Shown here: in pieces, positions 17,592 through 27,413 of the stretch
Numbering within the stretch: position 1 is the stretch's first letter
How the letters are laid out: each line of letters begins with the position of its first letter
Source: Pedosphaera sp.
Lineage (GTDB): Bacteria > Verrucomicrobiota > Verrucomicrobiia > Limisphaerales > UBA1100
Direction of reading: 5' to 3'
DNA length: 40,330 nt
Assembly (NCBI GenBank): GCA_009695465.1
Contig: SIAW01000011.1
Location: 1 to 40,330 of the forward strand
Program-made: the position numbers and the translations under genes
The notes under the pieces: model-generated
Databases searched by the model: none
What the model was told of the DNA's origin: nothing
What the model saw: only the letters and a program-made list of their open reading frames with translations

Positions 17592-18485
17592 TTGCCCGCC
17601 CATGCCGCCGGCGGTAACTTCGCCTCCGCTTTGGAGCCTATCGCATTCAAACTCTTTGGTTACACGGTTCATTGGTACGGCATCCTGCTCGCAGCGGGAT
17701 GTGTCGCGGGCATGTGGACGGCCGGCTGGCGCGGGCAGCGCGAAGGATTTTCGCCCGACACCATCTCCAACCTGCTCTTCTGCGTCTTCGTCAGCGGCCT
17801 GCTCGGCGCGAAGCTCCTGTACATCGTTGACCATTGGAACCCGCGCGAGTCCTCGCTGGGCGCGGCGTTGCTGCAACGCAGCGGGCTGGTGTTTCAAGGC
17901 GCACTCATCGGCGCGGCCGTGGCGGCGGTGATTTATCTGCGCATCAAAAAACTGCCCGCGTGGAAGATGCTCGACACGCTGGCCCCCAGCATCGCGCTTG
18001 GTTATTTCTTCGGCCGCTTGGGTTGCCTTTCCTCGGGCTGTTGCCACGGGCAAGTCTGCGATCTGGGCGCGTACCAATCGGCGACCGGCGATCTCTTTTC
18101 CGGCGGCGCGCTGGTGACCGGCACCCACGCTCCGTGGCTGGCCACGGAGTACACGCCCGGCGTCGGGCTGAGCACCATCCTCTCCACGCCCGTTTACCCC
18201 ACGCAACTGTACGAGGCAGCGAGCAGCCTGTTGCTCTACGCGTTTTTGGAATGGCTTTTCCGCCGCAAACGTTTTGACGGGCAGGTGTTCCTCGTTTATC
18301 TGACGACCTATTCCGCGCTGCGGTTCGCCGTGGAATTCTTTCGCGGCGATCCCACGCCACGTTTCTTCAACGATCGGCTGACACAGGCGCAACTCCTGAG
18401 CGTGGTGCTGGCCGTGGTGAGCATCGCCCTGATGTGGCGGCAACACCGCGCACACACCCGTGGCTCAGCAGCCGAGCCGCGATGA
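17592..18485 (+). CDS. lgt: Phosphatidylglycerol:prolipoprotein diacylglyceryl transferase
   Basis: The protein has 297 aa from TTG 17592; a TTG at 17631 (LEPIAFKLFGYTVHWYG) is an alternative that matches the family N-terminus better. No in-frame ATG exists before the conserved part. Lgt attaches diacylglycerol to the lipobox cysteine of prolipoproteins at the inner membrane. Seen: several TM helices, WYGILLAAGCVAGMW, GLVFQGALIGAAVA, ALGYFFGRLGCLSSGCCHGQ (replacing the enterobacterial GRIGNFINGE loop by a cysteine-rich one), YPTQLYEA, and LRFAVEFFRGD. The gene overlaps rluA by ATGA and begins a plus-strand run ending with secG. Confidence 0.93.
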   Translation: MPAHAAGGNFASALEPIAFKLFGYTVHWYGILLAAGCVAGMWTAGWRGQREGFSPDTISNLLFCVFVSGLLGAKLLYIVDHWNPRESSLGAALLQRSGLVFQGALIGAAVAAVIYLRIKKLPAWKMLDTLAPSIALGYFFGRLGCLSSGCCHGQVCDLGAYQSATGDLFSGGALVTGTHAPWLATEYTPGVGLSTILSTPVYPTQLYEAASSLLLYAFLEWLFRRKRFDGQVFLVYLTTYSALRFAVEFFRGDPTPRFFNDRLTQAQLLSVVLAVVSIALMWRQHRAHTRGSAAEPR

Positions 18486-19456
18486 TTGGCCGCAGTGAAT
18501 CGCTGGTGGTGGAGACCACACAGCTTGCGTTGCGGCTGGACAAGTTTCTGCAGCGCCAGTTCCCGGATGTCACGCGCGTCGCATTGCAACGGCTGATTGA
18601 CGCGGGCGAAGTGCTGCTGGACGGCCGCCCGGCCAAGCCCTCGCAGACCCCGCGCGCCGGCCAAGTCATCAGCATCCACTGGCCCGCCACCAAGCCTGAT
18701 ACGGCCATTGCCGAGGCCATTGCCCTGCACGTGTTGTACGAGGACGACCATCTTTTGGTGATTAACAAATCGTCGGGCATGGTGGTGCATCCCGCAGCGG
18801 GCCACGCCACCGGCACGCTCGTCAACGCGTTGCTGCACCATTGCGCGGGACGGCTCAGCGGCGTGGGTGGAGTGGCGCGGCCGGGCATCGTGCATCGGCT
18901 GGACAAAGACACCAGCGGCTGTCTGATCGCCGCCAAGGATGATGCGACGCACGTGGCGTTGTCGCAGCAGTTCGCCCAGCGCAGCATGCTCAAGATTTAT
19001 CACGCCATCCTGTGCGGTTGCCCCACCAAAGCCACGGGCACCATCCAGACCGCCATTGCGCGCCACCCCACGCAGCGCAAGAAAATGGCGGTCGTTGCCA
19101 CTGCTCGCGGCGGCGCCAAGGGACGGGCGGCGGAGACATCGTATCGCGTGCTGGCGCGTCTGCCGCACGCGTCGCTGGTGGAAGCCACGTTGCACACCGG
19201 CCGCACTCATCAGATTCGCGTGCACTTCCAACACATCGGCTGTCCGGTGGCGGGCGATACGGTTTATGGCGGACGCCCGGCGCAACGACTGCCAATAGAG
19301 CAAGCCGTGGCGAAGTTGCAGCGGCAGATGTTGCACGCCTACGCGCTGACCTTTGTCCATCCGCAGACGCGCCGACCGATGACACTCACCGCGCCGTGGC
19401 CGGTGGATTTTCAGGCGGCATGGACAGCGCTGGGCGGCTCCCATATTTCCCTTTAA
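18482..19456 (+). CDS. RluA-family 23S rRNA pseudouridine synthase (RluD-like)
   Basis: The protein has 324 aa from ATG 18482, which overlaps the lgt stop as ATGA; 16 further in-frame upstream codons lie within lgt. An S4 RNA-binding domain (about 15-65, LRLDKFLQRQFPDVTRVALQ) precedes the synthase domain with the catalytic motif HRLDKDTSG (D141) and the C-terminal GRTHQIRVHFQHIGCPVAGD. The S4 plus catalytic layout fits RluD/RluC, enzymes that convert uridines in 23S rRNA; the exact target cannot be read from sequence. Cytosolic. Confidence 0.93.
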   Translation: MIGRSESLVVETTQLALRLDKFLQRQFPDVTRVALQRLIDAGEVLLDGRPAKPSQTPRAGQVISIHWPATKPDTAIAEAIALHVLYEDDHLLVINKSSGMVVHPAAGHATGTLVNALLHHCAGRLSGVGGVARPGIVHRLDKDTSGCLIAAKDDATHVALSQQFAQRSMLKIYHAILCGCPTKATGTIQTAIARHPTQRKKMAVVATARGGAKGRAAETSYRVLARLPHASLVEATLHTGRTHQIRVHFQHIGCPVAGDTVYGGRPAQRLPIEQAVAKLQRQMLHAYALTFVHPQTRRPMTLTAPWPVDFQAAWTALGGSHISL

Positions 19457-19480
19457 CTCACCGACCTTCTGCGATATTCT
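19452..19480 (+). promoter_or_regulatory. Weak pgk promoter candidate
   Basis: TTTAAC (19452-19457) and TATTCT (19475-19480), 17 nt apart, precede the pgk ATG by 15 nt. The -35 box overlaps the rluA stop codon. Matches are three and four of six, so readthrough from lgt-rluA is equally possible. Confidence 0.25.
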
Positions 19481-19495
19481 CCGCGCCCTTTGTTC

Positions 19496-20752
19496 ATGGG
19501 CAAACTGGGCGTTCACAATCTTGACCTCCACGGTAAACGGGTGTTGACCCGTGTGGACTTCAACGTGCCCACGGAGGAAAAGGACGGGCGCATCGTCATC
19601 AACGACGACACGCGCATCCGCGCCACGCTGCCCACGCTGCGATTGATGGTGGCGCAGGGCGCGAAGGTGATTCTGGTCTCGCACCTCGGCAGGCCCGACG
19701 GCAAACCCGATGCCACGATGTCCCTGCGGCCGGTCGCCGAACAACTGGCGTTGCTGTTGAATCAGCCTGTCGCGTTTGCGGAAGACTGCGTCGGCCCCGT
19801 CGCACAACAGGCGGTGGCACAGTTGCAGCCCGGCGGTGTGTTGCTGCTGGAGAATGTCCGTTTCCATGCCGGTGAAGAATCCAATGACCCGGCCTTTGCT
19901 GCGCAACTGGCGGCGCTGGCCGAGGTGTATGTGAATGACGCCTTTGGCACGGCGCATCGCGCACATGCCTCCACCGAGGGCGTGGCGCGGCTCATCGCCC
20001 AGCGCGGTGGCCGTTGTGCTGCCGGGTTGCTGATGGAAAAGGAGCTGCGTTTTCTCGGAGATGAACTGGAACATCCGGCGCGCCTGTTCGTGGTGATTCT
20101 GGGCGGCGCAAAAGTCTCCGACAAAATCCTGGTCATCGACCGCCTGCTGGAAAAGGCCGATACGATTTTAATCGGAGGCGCGATGGCCTACACGTTTCGA
20201 TTGGCTGACGGCAAAAAGGTGGGCAAGTCGCTGGTTGAAGCAGACAAGACCGATGTCGCCCGCGCGGCCGTGGCCAAGGCCAAGGCGCGCGGCGTGCAAT
20301 TCCATCTGCCCAGTGACAACATCGTGGCCACACCGGTGCCCACGGGCAAATTGAACAAGAAGGGCAAGCCCGTGTTCGAGCTGCAGCATCCGCGCGTGAA
20401 TTCGTCGCTGGACATTCCCGACGCGGAGGAAGGGCTGGACATCGGACCGGAGACCGCCGGGCGTTACGCGCAGATTCTTCGCAGCGCCAAAACGATTCTT
20501 TGGAATGGCCCGATGGGGATGTTCGAGGATGCGCGCTTTGCCGAAGGCACGGCCGTGGTGGCGCGCGCTGTGGTGGAGGCCACGCAACAACACGGGGCCA
20601 AGAGCATCATCGGCGGCGGCGACAGCGTGAAGGCTCTCAACCAACTGGGCTTGTCCGATCAAGTCACTTTTGCCAGCACGGGCGGCGGCGCCAGTCTGGA
20701 ATTTCTGGAAGGCCATCCCCTGCCCGGCGTCGCCGCGCTCTGCAACGCCTGA
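19496..20752 (+). CDS. pgk: Phosphoglycerate kinase
   Basis: The protein has 418 aa from ATG 19496 (a TTG two codons earlier is less likely). It interconverts 1,3-bisphosphoglycerate + ADP and 3-phosphoglycerate + ATP in glycolysis/gluconeogenesis. Motifs: RVLTRVDFNVP, DTRIRATLPTLRLM, VILVSHLGRPDGK, LLLENVRFHAGEE, YVNDAFGTAHRAHAST, VILGGAKVSDKI, WNGPMGMFED, and the nucleotide loop GGGDSVKALNQ followed by STGGGASLEFLEG. Gene order pgk-tpiA-secG is common in bacteria; tpiA follows after 19 nt. Confidence 0.98.
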   Translation: MGKLGVHNLDLHGKRVLTRVDFNVPTEEKDGRIVINDDTRIRATLPTLRLMVAQGAKVILVSHLGRPDGKPDATMSLRPVAEQLALLLNQPVAFAEDCVGPVAQQAVAQLQPGGVLLLENVRFHAGEESNDPAFAAQLAALAEVYVNDAFGTAHRAHASTEGVARLIAQRGGRCAAGLLMEKELRFLGDELEHPARLFVVILGGAKVSDKILVIDRLLEKADTILIGGAMAYTFRLADGKKVGKSLVEADKTDVARAAVAKAKARGVQFHLPSDNIVATPVPTGKLNKKGKPVFELQHPRVNSSLDIPDAEEGLDIGPETAGRYAQILRSAKTILWNGPMGMFEDARFAEGTAVVARAVVEATQQHGAKSIIGGGDSVKALNQLGLSDQVTFASTGGGASLEFLEGHPLPGVAALCNA

Positions 20753-20771
20753 GCGCACTCACACACTCATC

Positions 20772-21536
20772 ATGGACAAACAACGCAAGCTCATCATCGC
20801 CGGCAACTGGAAGATGAACAAGACCGTGTCCGACGCGGCGGACTTGGTGGGCCAACTCAAGATTGATCTCGGCAAATTGACGGAGCTGGACGTGGTGGTC
20901 TGCCCGCCGTTCACCGCGCTGGCCGAGGTGTCGCGGTTGCTGCGCGATGGCACGATGCGTGTGGGCGCGCAGAACATGAGCGAGCATTCTTACGGCGCGC
21001 ACACGGGCGAGATCGCTGCGGGCATGCTCAAGGATCTGCTCGTGCGCTACGTGATCCTCGGCCATTCCGAGCGTCGCCAATTCCAGCAAGAGACCGACGC
21101 ACAGGTGAACGCCAAGTTGAAGACGGCGCTGGTTGCGGGGCTCAAGCCCATCGTGTGCATCGGCGAAACGCTGGCGCAGCGCGAGGCCAATCAGACCGAG
21201 TCGGTGGTGGGCACGCAACTGACCGGCAGCCTTGCGGGACTCGACGCCGCGCAGATGCAGGAAACCGTTCTGGCCTACGAGCCGGTGTGGGCGATCGGCA
21301 CTGGCCTCACCGCGACGCCTGAACAGGCGCAGCACGTGCACGCTTTTATCCGCGGCTGGATCGCGGCGAAGTTTGATGACACCACTGCCCGCCGCGTGCG
21401 CATTCAGTACGGCGGCAGCGTCAAGCCCAGCAACGCCCGCGAGCTGATGAGCCAGCCGGACATTGACGGCGCGCTGGTAGGCGGCGCCTCGATTGACGCG
21501 CATAGTTTCATTGAGATCGTCCGAAACTCACTCTAA
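20772..21536 (+). CDS. tpiA: Triosephosphate isomerase
   Basis: The protein has 254 aa from ATG 20772; the longer open frame starts inside pgk. It interconverts dihydroxyacetone phosphate and glyceraldehyde 3-phosphate. Catalytic residues are seen: K14 in AGNWKMN, H98 in VILGHSERR, E170 in AYEPVWAIGTG; the phosphate-binding loop IQYGGSVKPSN and LVGGASID are present near the C-terminus. It lies 19 nt after pgk and 12 nt before secG. Confidence 0.98.
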   Translation: MDKQRKLIIAGNWKMNKTVSDAADLVGQLKIDLGKLTELDVVVCPPFTALAEVSRLLRDGTMRVGAQNMSEHSYGAHTGEIAAGMLKDLLVRYVILGHSERRQFQQETDAQVNAKLKTALVAGLKPIVCIGETLAQREANQTESVVGTQLTGSLAGLDAAQMQETVLAYEPVWAIGTGLTATPEQAQHVHAFIRGWIAAKFDDTTARRVRIQYGGSVKPSNARELMSQPDIDGALVGGASIDAHSFIEIVRNSL

Positions 21537-21548
21537 CATCCCCTCGAC

Positions 21549-22097
21549 ATGACTGAACCTCTGATTTTTGTTGGCACGGTATTTCTGGTGCTCGACTGCG
21601 CCCTGTTGATTTTTCTCATCCTGATGCAACTGCCCAAGAAGGAGGCGGGGCTGGGCACGGCCTTTGGCGCGGGCGCCACCGATGCCTTGTTTGGCTCGGG
21701 CGCGGGCAATATCCTGACCAAGCTGACCAAATGGTGCGCCATCTTTTTCCTGAGCATGGCGCTGCTCTTGTCGGTGCTGCACAAGAGCAAGAATTCCGCG
21801 CTCGCCGGTGATCAAGGCGGCGGCACTCCCACCACCAAAGCTAACTCAGGAACGAGTGGCAAGGCACCCATCGACAACCCGCTGAATGGGGTGATACCAA
21901 AGGGCAACGGCACTGCGCCCACAGGGAACACCACTGCACCAAACTTGAACGCCACAGCGGCACCCAGCTCCAACTCAACTTCCACGAACACGGTGATCAA
22001 GCCCAGCGGCAACGCCACGGACTCCAACAAGACCGGTGCAAAAGAAACCAACGCCTCCGCGCCAGTACCGAGCAAGTCGTCTGAGAGTAAGAAATAG
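21549..22097 (+). CDS. secG: SecG preprotein translocase subunit with long low-complexity tail
   Basis: The protein has 182 aa. Residues 1-80 are a normal SecG: TM1 at about 4-25, a GLGTAFGAGATDALFGSGAG loop, and TM2 at about 58-78 (WCAIFFLSMALLLSVLH). It joins SecYE in the inner membrane channel. Residues 80-182 form an unusually long hydrophilic tail rich in Asn, Thr, Ser, Ala and Pro (repeated NGT/NAT/NST-like words), ending SKSSESKK. Usual SecG lengths are 75-130 aa. It is last in the lgt-secG run and faces the convergent ABC ATPase gene. Confidence 0.93.
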   Translation: MTEPLIFVGTVFLVLDCALLIFLILMQLPKKEAGLGTAFGAGATDALFGSGAGNILTKLTKWCAIFFLSMALLLSVLHKSKNSALAGDQGGGTPTTKANSGTSGKAPIDNPLNGVIPKGNGTAPTGNTTAPNLNATAAPSSNSTSTNTVIKPSGNATDSNKTGAKETNASAPVPSKSSESKK

Positions 22098-22100
22098 CGG

Positions 22101-22118
22101 ACTGCGCAGACGGCGCAG

Positions 22119-22119
<1 letters not shown>
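22101..22119. terminator. Hairpin between convergent genes secG and the ABC ATPase
   Basis: A perfect 7-bp stem, ACTGCGC (22101-22107) with GCGCAGT (22113-22119), closes a 5-nt loop. It starts 4 nt after the secG stop and reaches the first base of the ABC ATPase stop codon. On the plus strand it is followed by TAAACTTT, a weak U-run. It may terminate from both sides. Confidence 0.45.
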
Positions 22120-23879
<1,760 letters not shown>

Positions 23880-23884
23880 GGCAG

Positions 23885-24769
23885 TCAATCTTTCGCGGCG
23901 CGCGGATCCAGCGCGTCGCGCAGTCCGTCACCGATGAAGTTGAGCGAGAAAAGTGTGGCTGAGAAAAACAGCGCGGGGAAGATGAGCAGCCACGGATAGA
24001 TGTCCATTTTCTCCGCGCCTTCCTGGATGAGCAGCCCCCACGAACTCATGGGCGATTGCACGCCCAAGCCGAGAAAACTCAGCACGGCTTCCAGCAACAT
24101 CACCGCCGGCACGGTGAGGGTGGCGTAGATGATGACCGGCCCGAGCAGGTTGGGCAGGATGTGATGGGCGAGGATGCGCGGGGTGCTGTAGCCCAGCGCG
24201 CGCGCGGCCTCCACGAACTCGGCGTGCTTGAGCACCAGCACTTGCCCGCGCACGATGCGCGCCATGGTGAGCCATTCCACCGCGCCGATGGCGATGAAGA
24301 GCAGGATGAAATTGCGCCCGAATATCACCATCAACAGGATCACAAAGATGGTGAAGGGCAGCGAATAGAGGATGTCCACGGCGCGCATCATCAGCGCGTC
24401 GAGCTTGCCGCCGACGTAACCGGAACACGCGCCGTACGTCACGCCGATGAGGATGGACACGGCGGTGGCGAGAAAGCCGACGGCGAGCGAGATCTGTCCG
24501 CCCTTGAGCACGCGGATGAAGACGTCGCGCCCGAGGGCGTCGGTGCCGAACCAGTGAGTGGCGTCGGGATTTTTGAAGTGCGCCTCCAGTTGGGTCTTGT
24601 CGTAGGCGTGCCGCGTGAAGAACGTCGGCCCGAACAGGCACAGGAGTGTGATGCCCGCGAAGATCACAAAGCCCGCGACGGCCATGCGATTCTGCCGCAG
24701 GCGCAGCCACGCGTCGTGCCAGAGCGATGCGCCTTCGGGTGCGGGCGTGGTGGGCGTGGCGGTGCTCAT
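23885..24769 (-). CDS. OppC/DppC-type ABC permease
   Basis: The protein has 294 aa from ATG 24769, whose ATGA overlaps the stop of the preceding permease gene. It shows the typical N-terminal TM ([20 protein letters not shown]), [20 protein letters not shown], the BPD_transp_1 domain with the ATPase-contacting EAA loop ([24 protein letters not shown]), and [14 protein letters not shown]. Five further TM helices follow. It forms the inner-membrane channel with the OppB-like partner. Confidence 0.94.
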   Translation of the reverse strand: MSTATPTTPAPEGASLWHDAWLRLRQNRMAVAGFVIFAGITLLCLFGPTFFTRHAYDKTQLEAHFKNPDATHWFGTDALGRDVFIRVLKGGQISLAVGFLATAVSILIGVTYGACSGYVGGKLDALMMRAVDILYSLPFTIFVILLMVIFGRNFILLFIAIGAVEWLTMARIVRGQVLVLKHAEFVEAARALGYSTPRILAHHILPNLLGPVIIYATLTVPAVMLLEAVLSFLGLGVQSPMSSWGLLIQEGAEKMDIYPWLLIFPALFFSATLFSLNFIGDGLRDALDPRAAKD

Positions 24770-25704
24770 TCGAGTCGGCTTTTGGGATTGAGCACGGCCT
24801 GCACGATGTCCACGATCAGATTGAGCGCGAGGATCAGCACGGCATAAAAAAGGACGGTGCCGATGACCATCGTGTAGTCGCGATTGAATGCGGCGTTCAC
24901 AAAGAATCGGCCGAGGCCCGGGATGAAAAAGATGGTCTCGATGATGAAGGAGCCGCTGATGAGTCCGGCCATCGCCGGTCCGAGAAACGTTATCACTGGT
25001 TGCAACGCTCCGCGCAGTGCGTGGACGAAGACGAGACGCGAAGTGGAAGCGCCCTTCGCGCGCGCGGTGCGGATGTAATCCTGGCTCAACACCTCCAGCA
25101 TGCCGCCGCGTGTGAGGCGCGCGATGTACGCCGCGTAATAAAGGCCCAGCGTGAGCGAGGGCAGCACGAGGTCGCGCCACGAATACCAGCCCATCGGCGA
25201 AAACCAGCCCAGCCCCGATGAGAATAACAGGATGAGCAGCGGCCCCATCACGAAAGTGGGCAGGCAAATGCCGACCATCGCCATCCCCATGGGGACGTAA
25301 TCCGCGGCTGTGTTTTTGTGCAGCGCGGCGATGATGCCTGCGGGCAATCCCAGCCCCAACGCGATGAGCAGCGCGAACACGCCCAGTTGCAGCGAGACGG
25401 GGAAGGAGCGTCGGATCAATTCTGCCACGTCCCAGCCCACGTACTTGAAGGACGGGCCCAAGTCGCCGCGCAGGAGATGGCCCATGTAGCGCACGTATTG
25501 TACATGCAGCGGCTTGTCGAAGCCGTAGTGGGCTTCGATGTTCGCCTGAATCTCCTTCGGGATTTTTTTCTCGCCGCTGAACGGCCCGCCGGGAGCCAGT
25601 CGCACCATGAAGAACGTGAGCGTGGCGATGATGAAGAGCACCGGCAACGCCTGCAACAGGCGCACGAGGATGAATCTGGACAGGCTTGTTTGCACCGCGC
25701 TCAA
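24766..25704 (-). CDS. OppB/DppB-type ABC permease
   Basis: The protein has 312 aa from TTG 25704, which overlaps the stop of the substrate-binding protein gene as TTGA; GTG 25695 (beginning MQTSLSRFIL) is an alternative. The first TM is LVRLLQALPVLFIIATLTFF, followed by RLAPGGPFSGE, HYGFDKPLHVQYVRYM, RGDLGPSFKY, and the EAA loop DYIRTARAKGASTSRLVFVHALRG. It ends GTVLFYAVLILALNLIVDIV. The length matches OppB (about 306). Confidence 0.93.
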   Translation of the reverse strand: MSAVQTSLSRFILVRLLQALPVLFIIATLTFFMVRLAPGGPFSGEKKIPKEIQANIEAHYGFDKPLHVQYVRYMGHLLRGDLGPSFKYVGWDVAELIRRSFPVSLQLGVFALLIALGLGLPAGIIAALHKNTAADYVPMGMAMVGICLPTFVMGPLLILLFSSGLGWFSPMGWYSWRDLVLPSLTLGLYYAAYIARLTRGGMLEVLSQDYIRTARAKGASTSRLVFVHALRGALQPVITFLGPAMAGLISGSFIIETIFFIPGLGRFFVNAAFNRDYTMVIGTVLFYAVLILALNLIVDIVQAVLNPKSRLE

Positions 25705-27335
25705 GGGGCTTTCAGCCGGACGTGCTGGTAAGGGTGATGGTCGAGCACGTTGGGGTGCCAACCTTGCACGGAAGGATGGCGCATGGTGACGTTCACATAA
25801 AAATAGAGCGGCACGACGGGCACCTCGCGCGCGAGAATTTCCTCCGCCTCGCGGAAACAGGCCAGCCGCGCGGCGATGTCCGGCGCGCGGCTTGCCTGCC
25901 GGATCAGCTCATCGTAACGCGCATGGGTCCAACCCGTGTTGTTATTGCCGCCGTCGGTCAGCCACATGTCCAGAAATGTATTGGGGTCGTTGTAATCGCC
26001 GATCCAACCGGCGCGGCTGGTCAAGTAATTGGCCTGCATCACCGAATCCAAATACACCTTCCATTCCTGATTGAGCAGCTTGACGTCCAGTCCCAGTTTG
26101 TCGCGCCACATGCCTTGGATCGCCTCGGCGATGACCTTGTGGCTCTCGCTGGTGTTATACAGGATTTCGATGGGCGGCACGCGCGACTGGCCGGTGGCCT
26201 TGAGATAATCGGCGATCAACCGCTTCGCCTCCTCGACATCATATTTCAACCCCACCCCGGCCGTGAATCCGCCCGTGCCCGGCGGGCAGAAATGAAAAGC
26301 CGGTTGCTGGCCGCCGCGGGTGATGTTGCTCACCAATCCTGCGCGATCCACCGACAGCGCGAGGGCACGGCGCACGCGCGCGTCGTCCAGCGGTTTCTTG
26401 GTGACGTTGAGCCGGTAGAAATAAGTGCCGAGGTACGTCTCGAACTTGATCTCGCCGGGACGGCGCTCCCGCAGATCGTCAATGCGATGGATAGGAACGG
26501 TCTGCGTGCGGTGGATGAATCCGGAGCGATAGGCGCGCTCCTCAGTGTCGGCGCTGTCGATGGGATAAAAGTGGATGGCCTTGAGCGCAACATTGGCCGC
26601 GCCCCAATAATGCGGGTTGGGCGTGGCGATGATGCGCGAGTTGACGCGCCACTCGTGCAGTACGAACGCGCCGTTGCCCACGAAATTGCCCGGCCGCGTC
26701 CACGGCGTGCCGCGCTTCTCAAACGCACCGAAGCGCTCGATGGTTCCCGGATGAACCGGCCAGAAGGAATAGTGGTTGAGCAACTCCAGAAAATACGGCG
26801 TGGGATGTTCCAGCGTCAGCCGCAGTGTGTGATCGTCCAGCGCCTCGACCCCCACGGTCTCCCACGCGACCTTGCTTTTGCCTTCGTTGAAAGCACGCGC
26901 GCCGCGCAGCACGTGCAGCATGTAGGCGTACTGCGCGCCCAACGCCGGGTTGAGGATGCGCCGGAAGGAATAGACATAATCCTGCGCGGTGTGGGCGTCG
27001 CCGTTGGACCATCGCGCGTTCTTGCGCAGTCGAAAGGTGTACACCAAGCCGTCGGGCGAAATCGTCCACGACTCCGCCGCGCCGGGCTGCGGCTGAAGCG
27101 TCTTGGGATCTTCGGTCACCAATCCTTCCAGCAACGCGGAGAGGATGTTGTGTTCGGGCACGCCGGTGACAATGTGCGGATCCAATCCTTGCGGCTCGGT
27201 GCCGTTGCCCAGATGCAGCACTTGGTCGCGGTTGCCCGATTCCACATTGCTGAGCGGGCGTTGACAGGAGATTTGGAAGGCAGCGAGAAAAATGGCCGTG
27301 GCCAAACAGAAAACCTTGCGCCCAGCCCGGTTCAT
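25701..27335 (-). CDS. Lipoprotein substrate-binding protein of peptide-type ABC importer
   Basis: The protein has 544 aa from ATG 27335, chosen because it opens a lipoprotein signal (MNRAGRKVFCLATAIFLAAF then QISC, lipid cysteine at 24); longer in-frame starts precede a proline run. The mature protein is an SBP_bac_5 (OppA/DppA-like) domain: LHLGNGTEPQGLDPHIVTG, EGLVTEDPKTLQP, YTFRLRKNARWSNGDAHTA, GNGAFVLHEWRVNSRI, and a C-terminal region with WIGDYNDPNTFLDMW. Gram-negative OppA proteins are usually soluble; the lipid anchor here would be added by Lgt. It leads the four-gene importer operon. The ligand is probably a peptide, but cannot be defined. Confidence 0.93.
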   Translation of the reverse strand: MNRAGRKVFCLATAIFLAAFQISCQRPLSNVESGNRDQVLHLGNGTEPQGLDPHIVTGVPEHNILSALLEGLVTEDPKTLQPQPGAAESWTISPDGLVYTFRLRKNARWSNGDAHTAQDYVYSFRRILNPALGAQYAYMLHVLRGARAFNEGKSKVAWETVGVEALDDHTLRLTLEHPTPYFLELLNHYSFWPVHPGTIERFGAFEKRGTPWTRPGNFVGNGAFVLHEWRVNSRIIATPNPHYWGAANVALKAIHFYPIDSADTEERAYRSGFIHRTQTVPIHRIDDLRERRPGEIKFETYLGTYFYRLNVTKKPLDDARVRRALALSVDRAGLVSNITRGGQQPAFHFCPPGTGGFTAGVGLKYDVEEAKRLIADYLKATGQSRVPPIEILYNTSESHKVIAEAIQGMWRDKLGLDVKLLNQEWKVYLDSVMQANYLTSRAGWIGDYNDPNTFLDMWLTDGGNNNTGWTHARYDELIRQASRAPDIAARLACFREAEEILAREVPVVPLYFYVNVTMRHPSVQGWHPNVLDHHPYQHVRLKAP

Positions 27336-27383
27336 GCACGGCGAGGGTGGCGGCGGTGGCCCGCGTGAACAAGCCAAAACGGT

Positions 27384-27398
27384 GCGCATGAAATGCGC
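27384..27398 (-). terminator. Small hairpin after the 585-aa gene, weak terminator candidate
   Basis: A perfect palindrome with a 6-bp stem (GCGCAT/ATGCGC) and 3-nt loop lies 15 nt after the stop of the 585-aa gene. Downstream on the minus strand is ACCGTTTT. It lies in the 78-nt gap before the importer operon, the only other thing in that gap. Confidence 0.25.
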
Positions 27399-27413
27399 CA
27401 CCCAATCAACCGC

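Noticed and set aside
18308-20074. 588-aa minus-strand ORF over rluA and pgk
   Set aside because: Antisense to two clear housekeeping genes, no family features.
25686-27368. 560-aa plus-strand ORF
   Set aside because: Mirror of the substrate-binding lipoprotein gene; the composition is that of a reverse-frame shadow.
27336-27413. Promoter for the peptide importer operon
   Set aside because: No pair of -35/-10 boxes with acceptable spacing is visible in the 78-nt gap, only a small hairpin.
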